The notes under the pieces: generated by a model
The model's input: the letters and a program-made list of their open reading frames with translations, nothing else
The model's database searches: none
Told to the model about the DNA's origin: nothing
Origin: Bradyrhizobiaceae bacterium
GTDB taxonomy: Bacteria > Pseudomonadota > Alphaproteobacteria > Rhizobiales > Xanthobacteraceae
Assembly: GCA_020544565.1 (NCBI GenBank)
Contig: CP078014.1
Location: 3,536,016-3,600,015, forward strand
Length of the DNA stretch: 64,000 nt
Reading direction: 5' to 3'
Shown here: positions 8,483 to 15,747 of the stretch, in pieces
Position numbering within the stretch: the stretch's first letter is position 1
Layout: every line of letters starts with the position of its first letter
Made by a program: the position numbers and the translations under genes

Positions 8483-9076
8483 TCAAGCAGCTCGTTTGAA
8501 CGCTTCCCGCGCAGCCTCATTGGCGCGATCAAAAGCAGTGCGCGTTTCCGTCAAAGCCGCCATGAGTGCGGACCATGACTGGGTTCCCGCCTGGCTCAAC
8601 TTCTCGAGTTTTTTCTCCGCCTCGGCTGCATCGGCTGTCATGCGCTTAACGGCGGCGTCGATATCGCCCCGACGCTCAGAAGCGAATTTCTTCGCATCGT
8701 TTTCAAGCTTGTCGGCCGCTTCGCGCCACGCTTTCAATTGGGCATCGGCTTGAAGCTTGAACGTCGCCTGCTGGTGCTCGATTTGCTTGCCGAAGCTTTC
8801 GACATACTTCTCGACCTCGGTCTCGAATAAGCGCCAGTCGGTCGCTAGTTTTGCTTTTGCCTGGATCCAGGCGGCTTCGTTAGCTTCCGACTGCTTTTTC
8901 ATGGTGTCGCGGAAGTCATCTCGCTGCTTGCGCAGGTCAGCAAGAACCTTTTTGGCCTTGTCGCGGACATCGGTTTGCACCTGGGCAGCCTTGCCCTCAA
9001 GCGAGGTCAACGTTGCGTCCATTTCGTCGAGACGCTCCTTGGCCCAATTTGTAAAGAAGTGGGTGTTGCTTTGCAT
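8483..9076 (-). CDS. Phasin-like coiled-coil protein
   Basis: 197 residues, almost entirely charged, Ala-rich amphipathic helix (heptad-like, rich in K, E, A, Q) with no signal peptide or membrane segment, resembling apolipoprotein-type or phasin-type granule-binding proteins. The start follows a GAGGAG ribosome site. It ends in a strong terminator (8431-8459). An FNR/FixK-type box at 9139-9152 lies so that a TTAATC -10 candidate (9113-9118) would put it at about -41.5, the classical activating position. Coating PHA granules is inferred from composition and location. A structural coiled coil of another role cannot be excluded. Confidence 0.7.
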   Translation of the reverse strand: MQSNTHFFTNWAKERLDEMDATLTSLEGKAAQVQTDVRDKAKKVLADLRKQRDDFRDTMKKQSEANEAAWIQAKAKLATDWRLFETEVEKYVESFGKQIEHQQATFKLQADAQLKAWREAADKLENDAKKFASERRGDIDAAVKRMTADAAEAEKKLEKLSQAGTQSWSALMAALTETRTAFDRANEAAREAFKRAA

Positions 9077-9138
9077 AACCTTTACTCCTCGCCTCCATGA
9101 TCTCCTGTCGCTGATTAACAGGCCGCGCCAAACTATGT

Positions 9139-9152
9139 TTGATCTGGGTCAA
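9139..9152 (-). promoter_or_regulatory. FNR/FixK-type box of the coiled-coil gene
   Basis: TTGATCTGGGTCAA fits TTGA-N6-TCAA. Its centre is 30 bases from the TTAATC (minus strand, 9113-9118) that could be the -10, the geometry of class II FNR-type activation. The start codon is 62 bases downstream. Confidence 0.6.
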
Positions 9153-9199
9153 TATCAAATCTAGGAGGGGCCGCGGTCTCATCTGACGTCACCCAAGAC

Positions 9200-9262
9200 A
9201 TGTCGCGGATAGGGAGGCGGTGACGTGTGCCCGGGATCGATCGGCTAAAATTCTGGCGCCGT
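9200..9262 (+). pseudogene. Fragment of a second DUF900 hydrolase gene
   Basis: The frame H-V-A-D-R-E-A-V-T-C-A-R-D-R-S-A-K-I-L matches Y-V-A-D-K-E-A-V-T-Y-S-R-D-R-L-A-E-L-L of the intact hydrolase (nucleotides 7650-7715), and the DNA is close to identical in TGTCGCGGA and GGAGGCGGTGACGT. Nothing upstream or downstream continues the match, and the nucleophile elbow is missing. It is a remnant of a duplicated or rearranged copy. Confidence 0.65.
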
Positions 9263-9362
9263 TCTCTTCGTCGAGTGCGCGCGCGCCATCGGCCAGATCG
9301 GCCTCCGCGACGTTATCAAAAACCAGTTGCCATATCGCACTACTATCGTACAGTCAAATCTG

Positions 9363-9378
9363 GTCAACAGTGGTTGAT
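9363..9378 (+). promoter_or_regulatory. GTCAAC-N4-GTTGAT palindrome before phasin
   Basis: GTCAACAGTGGTTGAT differs from a perfect palindrome at one base and is the counterpart of the perfect one at 1183-1198. It overlaps the FNR/FixK-type box at 9374-9387. It is a candidate binding site for the TetR-family regulator at 1256. Confidence 0.4.
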
Positions 9379-9387
9379 GTGGGTCAA
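9374..9387 (+). promoter_or_regulatory. FNR/FixK-type box of the phasin gene
   Basis: TTGATGTGGGTCAA fits TTGA-N6-TCAA. About 30 bases further comes CGCCTTAGCTA, conserved in the decayed copy, which could supply the -10. The phasin start is 67 bases downstream. Confidence 0.6.
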
Positions 9388-9453
9388 CATCGCGCTCTGT
9401 CGCCTTAGCTAAAGTTACGCGATTAGAAAATTAGGCAGAGCATGGAGACGGCA

Positions 9454-9783
9454 ATGGCGATCGAGAACGACTCCCCTGAAGCGCAAGCACCTGTGGCCGA
9501 TCTGAAATACCTTTTCTTCAGCAGTACAGAGTGGCTGAAGTCTTTTTCTGAAAATCCTAGAAGATTATATGGCGTGTGGAACCAAGCACTTAGCTTCACC
9601 GCATCTCGCCTCCAGGAACAGGCCGATTATGCAAAGGCGCTATCCGAATGCACGGATGTCGCCGAAGCGCTAAAATATTCCGCTGAGTTCATGCAAAATG
9701 CATGGAAGAAATCCTACAGTGACGGATCGAAATTCTTTGAGGCTTGGCGCGAGAATCTGCCTTCCGCGGCGCAGGGCAAGTAA
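9454..9783 (+). CDS. Phasin-family granule protein
   Basis: 109 residues from the ATG at 9454, which has GGAG six bases upstream. An earlier ATG at 9442 would add four residues, but GGAG then lies within the gene. The same ATG-GGAG-ATG arrangement is preserved in the decayed copy. The protein is helical, with aromatic-rich amphipathic segments (L-F-F-S-S-T-E-W-L-K-S-F and V-W-N-Q-A-L-S-F), as in phasin_2-type proteins that coat PHA granules. It has no signal peptide. Its promoter carries the FNR/FixK-type box and the palindrome. Base composition is low in GC compared with the core genes. Confidence 0.7.
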   Translation: MAIENDSPEAQAPVADLKYLFFSSTEWLKSFSENPRRLYGVWNQALSFTASRLQEQADYAKALSECTDVAEALKYSAEFMQNAWKKSYSDGSKFFEAWRENLPSAAQGK

Positions 9784-9821
9784 CCTTTATCCTTGCCCGT
9801 ACGCGGGATGACATTTCGTGC

Positions 9822-9853
9822 TGCTAGACGTTATCCGAACAGGCAGTCTAGCA
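9822..9853. repeat. Inverted repeat between phasin and hlyD-like gene
   Basis: TGCTAGAC and GTCTAGCA form perfect 8-base arms around a 16-base loop, each arm flanked by ATTTCG. There is no T run, so it is not a standard terminator. It could be a transcript-end hairpin of the phasin or an operator for the exporter operon. Confidence 0.5.
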
Positions 9854-9900
9854 TTTCGCGAACGATGCGCTGCTGAGCAGATTCACAAGAAGGGCAATTG

Positions 9901-10977
9901 ATGACCATTACGAAATCCACAAAGCCTTGGCTTATTGCCGCTCTCGTCGCGATCCTCGCCGGGGGCGGCTATTATGCTTGGCAGAAATTCCTCAGAAGCG
10001 ATCCTCTTGAAGGGATAGCGCGTGGCAACGGCCGGATCGAGGCGATCGAGATTGACGTGTCGACTAAAGCGCCGGGACGCGTCAAAGAAATATTGGTCAA
10101 TGAGGGGGATTTCGTTACCGCCGGGCAGGTGCTTGCCCGTATGGATACGGAGCAGCTCGAAGCGCAGCGTCGCCAGGCCGAGGCGCAACTGCATCGGGCA
10201 AAAATCAGCATTGATACCGCCAAGAGCCTTGTCATTCAGCGGGAGGCCGAACGAACGGCGGCGGCTTCGGTTGTCGCCCAGCGCGAGGCGCAGCTTGACT
10301 CAATTCAGAGAAAGCTTGCGCGATCCGAGCAGTTAATCACCACCAACGCAGTTTCTCAGCAGGTGCTGGACGACGACCGGGCGAATACCCAAGGGGCAAA
10401 GGCTGCAGTAGCAACGGCAAAAGCACAATTTGCCGCGTCGGAGGCCGCGATCAGTGCAGCAAACGCACAGGTGGTTGATGCCGGTGCCGCGGTCGAAGCA
10501 GCCAAAGCCTCCCTCGAGAGTATCGGCGCCGATATCAACGATAGTATCTTAAAATCACCTCGCGACGGGCGCGTTCAATATCGTGTGGCGCAGCCCGGCG
10601 AAGTTCTTTCCGCGGGTGGGCGGGTTCTCAATCTCGTTGATCTCGGCGACGTCTACATGACTTTTTTCTTGCCGACAGCGCAGGCGGGGCGCGTCGCAAT
10701 TGGCGCCGATGTGCGTCTCATACTTGATGCCGCTCCTCAGTATGTCATTCCGGCTAAAGTCACTTTCGTCGCCGATGTCGCCCAGTTCACGCCCAAGACA
10801 GTCGAGACTGAAGAAGAGCGGCTAAAGCTTATGTTCCGAGTCAAGGCACAAATTGCTCCGGAATTGCTCCGAAAATATATCCAGCAGGTCAAAACCGGCC
10901 TTCCGGGCATGGCCTATGTCCGGCTCGACCAGAAAGTGGAATGGCCAGCCAGTCTGCAGAGAACGCTGGCACAATGA
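9901..10977 (+). CDS. HlyD-family periplasmic adaptor (YhiI-like)
   Basis: 358 residues; start at the ATG 9901 with GAAGGG upstream. One N-terminal membrane segment (about residues 10-27) anchors a membrane-fusion protein: a biotinyl-lipoyl-like half ([14 protein letters not shown]), a long Ala-rich coiled-coil hairpin (about 80-200) and the second half ([11 protein letters not shown]). It would link inner-membrane transporters to an outer-membrane channel. The next gene starts inside its stop codon (ATGA). The order adaptor - RbbA - YhhJ matches yhiI-rbbA-yhhJ of E. coli. The substrate is unknown. Confidence 0.88.
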   Translation: MTITKSTKPWLIAALVAILAGGGYYAWQKFLRSDPLEGIARGNGRIEAIEIDVSTKAPGRVKEILVNEGDFVTAGQVLARMDTEQLEAQRRQAEAQLHRAKISIDTAKSLVIQREAERTAAASVVAQREAQLDSIQRKLARSEQLITTNAVSQQVLDDDRANTQGAKAAVATAKAQFAASEAAISAANAQVVDAGAAVEAAKASLESIGADINDSILKSPRDGRVQYRVAQPGEVLSAGGRVLNLVDLGDVYMTFFLPTAQAGRVAIGADVRLILDAAPQYVIPAKVTFVADVAQFTPKTVETEEERLKLMFRVKAQIAPELLRKYIQQVKTGLPGMAYVRLDQKVEWPASLQRTLAQ

Positions 10978-13766
10978 GCGACCTGCAGCCCAAAGACCAC
11001 CCTTTGGCTTTGACGCCGGTCGTCCGCCTGGACACTGTCGGGCTGTCATACGGAAAGACCCGGGCACTCGGCTCCATTACGCTCAATATGCCGGCGGGCT
11101 GCATGGTCGGGCTGATCGGACCTGACGGTGTCGGCAAGTCCAGTCTCCTTTCGCTGATTGCGGGCGCTCGCGCCATTCAGCAAGGCCGTATTACCGTGCT
11201 GGGTGGAGACATTGCCGACGCATCTCACCGGGCGATGGCTTGTCCGCGCATTGCGTATATGCCGCAGGGACTCGGAAAGAACCTCTATCCGACACTTTCG
11301 GTATTCGAGAACGTTGACTTTTTTGGCCGTTTGTTCGGTCAAGACAGGCAAGAGCGCGAGCGTCGCATCGGCGAACTGTTGCAAAGTACCGGCCTGGCTC
11401 CTTTTGCGGATCGACCAGCGGGTAAACTTTCGGGCGGTATGAAGCAGAAGCTTGGTCTTTGCTGCGCCCTGATCCATGATCCTGATCTCCTGATCCTCGA
11501 TGAACCAACGACCGGCGTCGATCCTTTGTCACGGCGGCAATTCTGGGAGTTGATCGACCGGATTCGGTACGACCGCTTGGGTATGAGCGTCATTGTCGCG
11601 ACCGCCTATATGGAAGAGGCTGCGCGCTTTGATTGGCTGGTGGCGATGGATTCGGGCAAGGTGCTCGCAACCGGTACGCCCACAGACCTGCTGGAGCAGA
11701 CCGGCGCTCTTAATCTCGATGCCGCATTCATCGGCCTGCTCCCGGAAAAGGAGCGTGCGGATTACAGGGAAGTGGTGATTCCACCTCGCTCCTTCGAGCA
11801 CGATGAAGAGATTGCCATCGAGGCCGAGCATCTTACCGTCCGCTTTGGAGACTTCACGGCGGTTGATGACGTCAGCTTTCGCATCAGCCGAGGCGAAATC
11901 TTCGGCTTCCTCGGCTCGAACGGCTGCGGCAAATCAACGACAATGAAGGCGTTGACTGGACTGCTGTCGACCAGCCAGGGCAACGCGAGGCTGTTCGGAC
12001 ACCAAGTGGATCCGAACGATATGACTGTCCGGCGCCGTGTCGGCTACATGTCGCAAGCCTTCTCGCTATATTCGGAGTTGACGGTTCGGCAGAATCTCGA
12101 TCTGCACGCCCGTTTATTCAGCATCCCTTTGGATGCAATTCCCGCGCGAACCCAGGAGATGGCGCAGCGCTTCGATCTCGCCGCTGTTATGGATTCTTTG
12201 CCGGACGCATTGCCGCTCGGTATCCGTCAACGACTATCGCTTGCAGTCGCGATGATTCACTCTCCCGATATCCTGATCCTTGACGAGCCGACATCCGGTG
12301 TCGATCCCGTCGCACGCGATGGCTTCTGGCAAATTCTGTCCGACCTTTCGCGCAAGGATCATGTTACGATTTTCGTTTCCACGCATTTCATGAACGAAGC
12401 AGAGCGTTGCGACCGCATCTCGCTCATGCACGCAGGCAAGGTCCTGATCAGCGACACTCCGGCTGCAATAACACAGAAGAGAAGCGCTAAAACGCTCGAA
12501 GACGCTTTCGTTGCCTATCTCCTGGATGCCAGCGGACAGAAGGAAAAATCGTCCCCCACAACAACGCCTGTGCCGCTATCTTCGGCCGCGGCAGCTGACA
12601 CACAGAATAAAGTCGACAGAAGAACAACGGCGAATCGGCTTTTCAATTTCCGGCGCATGTTCGCCTACACTCAGCGTGAGGCGCTCGAACTGCGTCGCGA
12701 TCCGATACGCGCCACGCTCGCCACGCTTGGCAGCGTCATTCTGTTGTTTGTTTTGGGCTACGGCATCACGATGGACGTTGAAAACCTCTCCTTCGCGGCG
12801 CTCGATCGTGACAACTCCACGATCAGCCGCGACTATATTCTCCAAATTGCCGGCTCACGCTATTTCACGGAAAAGGCGCCGATTACTGACTATGCCGATC
12901 TGGATCAGAGGATGCGCAGCGGCGAACTTAGTTTGGCGATCGAGATACCTCCAGGGTTCGCACGGGATGTCTCACACGGCCGCAATGTTCAGATCGGCGC
13001 ATGGATCGACGGCGCCATGCCATCGCGCGCTGAAACCATAAGCGGGTATGTGCAGGCCATGCACGCAAATTGGCTGACCCAAAAGGCTCGGGAGCTTTAC
13101 GGGAGCGCCGCAACATCGGGTAGTTTCCAGATCCAGCTTCGTTATCGATACAACCCGAACGTCAAGAGTCTGGTGGCGATGGTGCCCGCCGTGATCCCGC
13201 TACTCCTCCTGATGATACCGACGATGCTCGCCGTACTCAGCGTTGTTCGGGAAAAGGAACTTGGGTCCATCATTAATTTCTACACAACGCCCGTCACGCG
13301 ACTGGAATTCCTGATCGGAAAGCAAATCCCTTATGTCGTGCTTGCGATGCTGAACTTCTTGCTGCTGGTGATCTTTGCGATCTTTATTTTCCACGTGCCG
13401 TTTACGGGAAGCTTCATGACGCTCACCGGTGCGGCATTCCTCTATGTCGTGGCTGCGACCGGCATGGGCCTTGTCATATCGGCTTTCATCACCAGTCAGA
13501 TCGCAGCAATCTTCGGTACGGCCCTGCTGACAATGATTCCTGCCATGCAATATTCTGGGCTTATCGATCCGGTGTCGTCCCTTCAGGGAGTCGGCGCGTT
13601 CATCGGGAAGATTTATCCGACCACTTATTTCGTCACCATTGCGCGCGGTACCTTCTCCAAGGGGCTCGAATTTTCCGACTTGGCTGGTTCGTTCGTACCT
13701 CTCTTCATCGCGATTCCCGTCTTGTTGGGACTGGGCGTTGTTCTTCTCAAAAAGCAGGCGAATTAG
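10974..13766 (+). CDS. RbbA-like double ABC ATPase fused to ABC-2 permease
   Basis: 930 residues from the ATG at 10974, which overlaps the preceding stop. Two ABC domains come first. The first has Walker A at 49-57 (G-P-D-G-V-G-K-S-S), signature L-S-G-G-M-K-Q-K and Walker [14 protein letters not shown]. The second has Walker A at 314-322 (G-S-N-G-C-G-K-S-T), a degenerate signature ([10 protein letters not shown]) and Walker [14 protein letters not shown]. The C-terminal 370 residues are an ABC-2 permease with one N-terminal and several C-terminal membrane segments around a large soluble loop. E. coli RbbA has this architecture and was described as a ribosome-associated ATPase; with adaptor and permease beside it, an exporter is more likely. 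Confidence 0.9.
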   Translation: MSDLQPKDHPLALTPVVRLDTVGLSYGKTRALGSITLNMPAGCMVGLIGPDGVGKSSLLSLIAGARAIQQGRITVLGGDIADASHRAMACPRIAYMPQGLGKNLYPTLSVFENVDFFGRLFGQDRQERERRIGELLQSTGLAPFADRPAGKLSGGMKQKLGLCCALIHDPDLLILDEPTTGVDPLSRRQFWELIDRIRYDRLGMSVIVATAYMEEAARFDWLVAMDSGKVLATGTPTDLLEQTGALNLDAAFIGLLPEKERADYREVVIPPRSFEHDEEIAIEAEHLTVRFGDFTAVDDVSFRISRGEIFGFLGSNGCGKSTTMKALTGLLSTSQGNARLFGHQVDPNDMTVRRRVGYMSQAFSLYSELTVRQNLDLHARLFSIPLDAIPARTQEMAQRFDLAAVMDSLPDALPLGIRQRLSLAVAMIHSPDILILDEPTSGVDPVARDGFWQILSDLSRKDHVTIFVSTHFMNEAERCDRISLMHAGKVLISDTPAAITQKRSAKTLEDAFVAYLLDASGQKEKSSPTTTPVPLSSAAAADTQNKVDRRTTANRLFNFRRMFAYTQREALELRRDPIRATLATLGSVILLFVLGYGITMDVENLSFAALDRDNSTISRDYILQIAGSRYFTEKAPITDYADLDQRMRSGELSLAIEIPPGFARDVSHGRNVQIGAWIDGAMPSRAETISGYVQAMHANWLTQKARELYGSAATSGSFQIQLRYRYNPNVKSLVAMVPAVIPLLLLMIPTMLAVLSVVREKELGSIINFYTTPVTRLEFLIGKQIPYVVLAMLNFLLLVIFAIFIFHVPFTGSFMTLTGAAFLYVVAATGMGLVISAFITSQIAAIFGTALLTMIPAMQYSGLIDPVSSLQGVGAFIGKIYPTTYFVTIARGTFSKGLEFSDLAGSFVPLFIAIPVLLGLGVVLLKKQAN

Positions 13767-13768
13767 CC

Positions 13769-14881
13769 ATGCGCCTGACCAATATCGTTCAATTGGGTAT
13801 CAAGGAATTGTGGGGACTCATTCGTGACCCCATGATGCTGGCGCTGATCATCTACGCTTTCACCATTTCGATCTATACCGCATCGAAAGCAATGCCGGAA
13901 ACACTCAATCGAGCAGCGATTGCAGTGGTTGACGAGGATCAGTCACCAATATCATCCCGCATCATCACGGCGTTCAATCCTCCTTACTTTTCGATTCCGA
14001 AGCTGATTACTCAATCAGAGATGGACCGCCGCATGGACGCTGGCCTGGACACCTTCGCGCTCGATATCCCGCCGAACTTCCAGCGCGACCTCCTGGCCAA
14101 CAAATCGCCTACGATTCAGATCAACGTTGACGCGACCCGCATGTCGCAGGCCTTCACGGGCAGCGGATACGTTCAATCGATCGTCACCAGCGAGATAAAC
14201 GAATTTCTAAAGCACTATCGGGCGGCAAGTACCGTGCCCATCGAGCTTGCGCAACGGGCCCGCTTCAATCCGACGCTCAACAAGAGTTGGTTTAGCGCAA
14301 TTAATAATGTGATCAATTCTATCACCATGCTGTCGATCGTCCTGACCGGTGCCGCCCTTATCCGCGAGCGCGAGCACGGGACGACGGAGCATCTTCTTGT
14401 CATGCCGGTCACGCCATTTGAGATCATGGCAAGCAAGATCTGGTCGATGGGCTTCGTAGTTTTGATCGCCTCCGCGTTTTCCCTTGTTTTCGTCGTTAAA
14501 GGCTGGCTTGCGGTTCCCATACAAGGATCGCTGGCACTTTTCTTGTTCGGCGCAACGCTGCATCTGTTCGCTACCACCTGCATGGGCATCTTTCTCGCCA
14601 CCATGGCGGGTACGATGCCGCAGTTTGGTTTGCTGCTGATGCTCGTTCTTCTTCCGCTTCAGGCATTGTCCGGCAGTATGACCCCACGCGAAAGCATGCC
14701 CGAGATTATTCAGAACATCATGCTGGCAGCGCCGAACACGCATTTCGTGATGCTGGCGCAGTCCATCCTGTTTCGAGGCGCCGGTCTTGATGTGGTTTGG
14801 CCGCAGCTCCTGGCGCTTATCGTGATTGGATCAGTTCTTTTTTTCCTGTCGTTGAGGCGCTTCAGACAGTTTCTGAGATAG
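13769..14881 (+). CDS. ABC-2 type permease (YhhJ-like)
   Basis: 370 residues; starts two bases after the preceding stop. One N-terminal membrane segment (about 22-40), a soluble loop typical of ABC-2 exporters (I-A-V-V-D-E-D-Q-S-P-I-S-S-R-I and F-N-P-T-L-N-K-S-W-F), then about five C-terminal membrane segments including R-E-R-E-H-G-T-T-E-H-L-L-V-M-P-V-T. It would pair with the permease part of the RbbA-like protein to form the membrane channel. It is the last gene of the exporter operon; no clear terminator follows. Confidence 0.9.
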   Translation: MRLTNIVQLGIKELWGLIRDPMMLALIIYAFTISIYTASKAMPETLNRAAIAVVDEDQSPISSRIITAFNPPYFSIPKLITQSEMDRRMDAGLDTFALDIPPNFQRDLLANKSPTIQINVDATRMSQAFTGSGYVQSIVTSEINEFLKHYRAASTVPIELAQRARFNPTLNKSWFSAINNVINSITMLSIVLTGAALIREREHGTTEHLLVMPVTPFEIMASKIWSMGFVVLIASAFSLVFVVKGWLAVPIQGSLALFLFGATLHLFATTCMGIFLATMAGTMPQFGLLLMLVLLPLQALSGSMTPRESMPEIIQNIMLAAPNTHFVMLAQSILFRGAGLDVVWPQLLALIVIGSVLFFLSLRRFRQFLR

Positions 14882-15063
14882 AATCGGAATGAGCTTTAAG
14901 GTTCTGGAAACCGCGCACTAAAGCGGATGGGTTCAGGTTGAATCGATTTTGGATTGAACGAAGTCGCTTGCGCGGCAATTGAGGGAAGAGTCGCAACAGC
15001 AAGCTCCTGTGTGAGAGGATCGCGGGTTTTCGAAACACAATCCTTCAGACAGGAGTTTTCGCA

Positions 15064-15720
15064 ATGGCTGAGATCAGCCTCTTTGCCGCCGTATGATTGA
15101 GGGCATGACGGTTCGCAATCTGTCGCCGCAACGCAGTGATTCGACCTTGCCGCGGTATCGAAGTTGAGCCGGTATTTGGTCGGTCGTCTGATCGTCCCGA
15201 GCTGTAGGATATCCGCGTCTTTCAGATCCACTTGGTGGTGATCGAGATATCCTGGCCGGCACTCGATCAGATCGTGTGTGCGCAACACCTTTTCTACGAT
15301 GTGACGCTCGGCCAAGATGCCATTTCGGAGCGCATCAGCTATGCACGCCAGCCGAGCAAGCTGCCGGTGGCGTTGGGCATCGACAAGGTCGCGTGCTTCC
15401 TGGATACAAGTCCAAGCCTGAAGAGCCGCACCGCGCTGACGACGGTCTATTCTGCCGTACTGTGCATGTCGGAGGTGGTTCTATTTAAGATTACCGACAT
15501 CGACAACCGGCGGATGGTAATCTGGGCAGAGCAGGGTAAGGGCTGACCGTTACGTCATACTCTCTCTCCGCAATTGTTGAGGATTTTGCGGAGTTATTGG
15601 TGGCCCGCGCGGCCGCAGCGCTGGCTGTTTCCTGGCCGTGGCATTCAATGGGGCCGTGAGGAACGATCACGCAGCCCACCAACGCTTGGCAACAGTTTTC
15701 GGCGTGGTGTTGAACTAGCG
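15064..15720 (+). pseudogene. Decayed tyrosine recombinase (IS91-associated integrase type)
   Basis: Read through several frames, this stretch reproduces a site-specific integrase: an N-terminal M-I-E-G-M-T-V-R-N-L-S-P (15093), F-G-R-S-S-D-R-P (15160s), then from 15232 a long frame with H-L-F-Y-D-V-T-L-G-Q, K-L-P-V-A-L, L-K-S-R-T-A-L-T-T-V-Y-S-A and V-K/I-T-D-I-D-N-R-R-M-V-I, and after 15546 in another frame L-L-R-I-L-R-S-Y-W-W-P-A-R-P-Q-R-W-L-F-P. A stop (TAG 15205-15207) and several frameshifts break it. The box I arginine (normally G-L-R-V-S-E) is Cys here (V-L-C-M-S-E), and the C-terminal H-x-x-R and Tyr are not found. It is inactive and marks past mobility. The family assignment is from remembered consensus. 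Confidence 0.7.
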
Positions 15721-15747
15721 TGCCGAAGAGGATGAAACTGGGCACCG

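Noticed and set aside
14896..15315. 139-residue frame on the minus strand after the YhhJ-like gene
   Set aside because: No start site or motif, and it lies opposite the decayed integrase.
15232..15546. 104-residue open frame taken as a possible new small protein
   Set aside because: Its sequence is the middle of a tyrosine recombinase, with flanking parts in other frames; treated as pseudogene.
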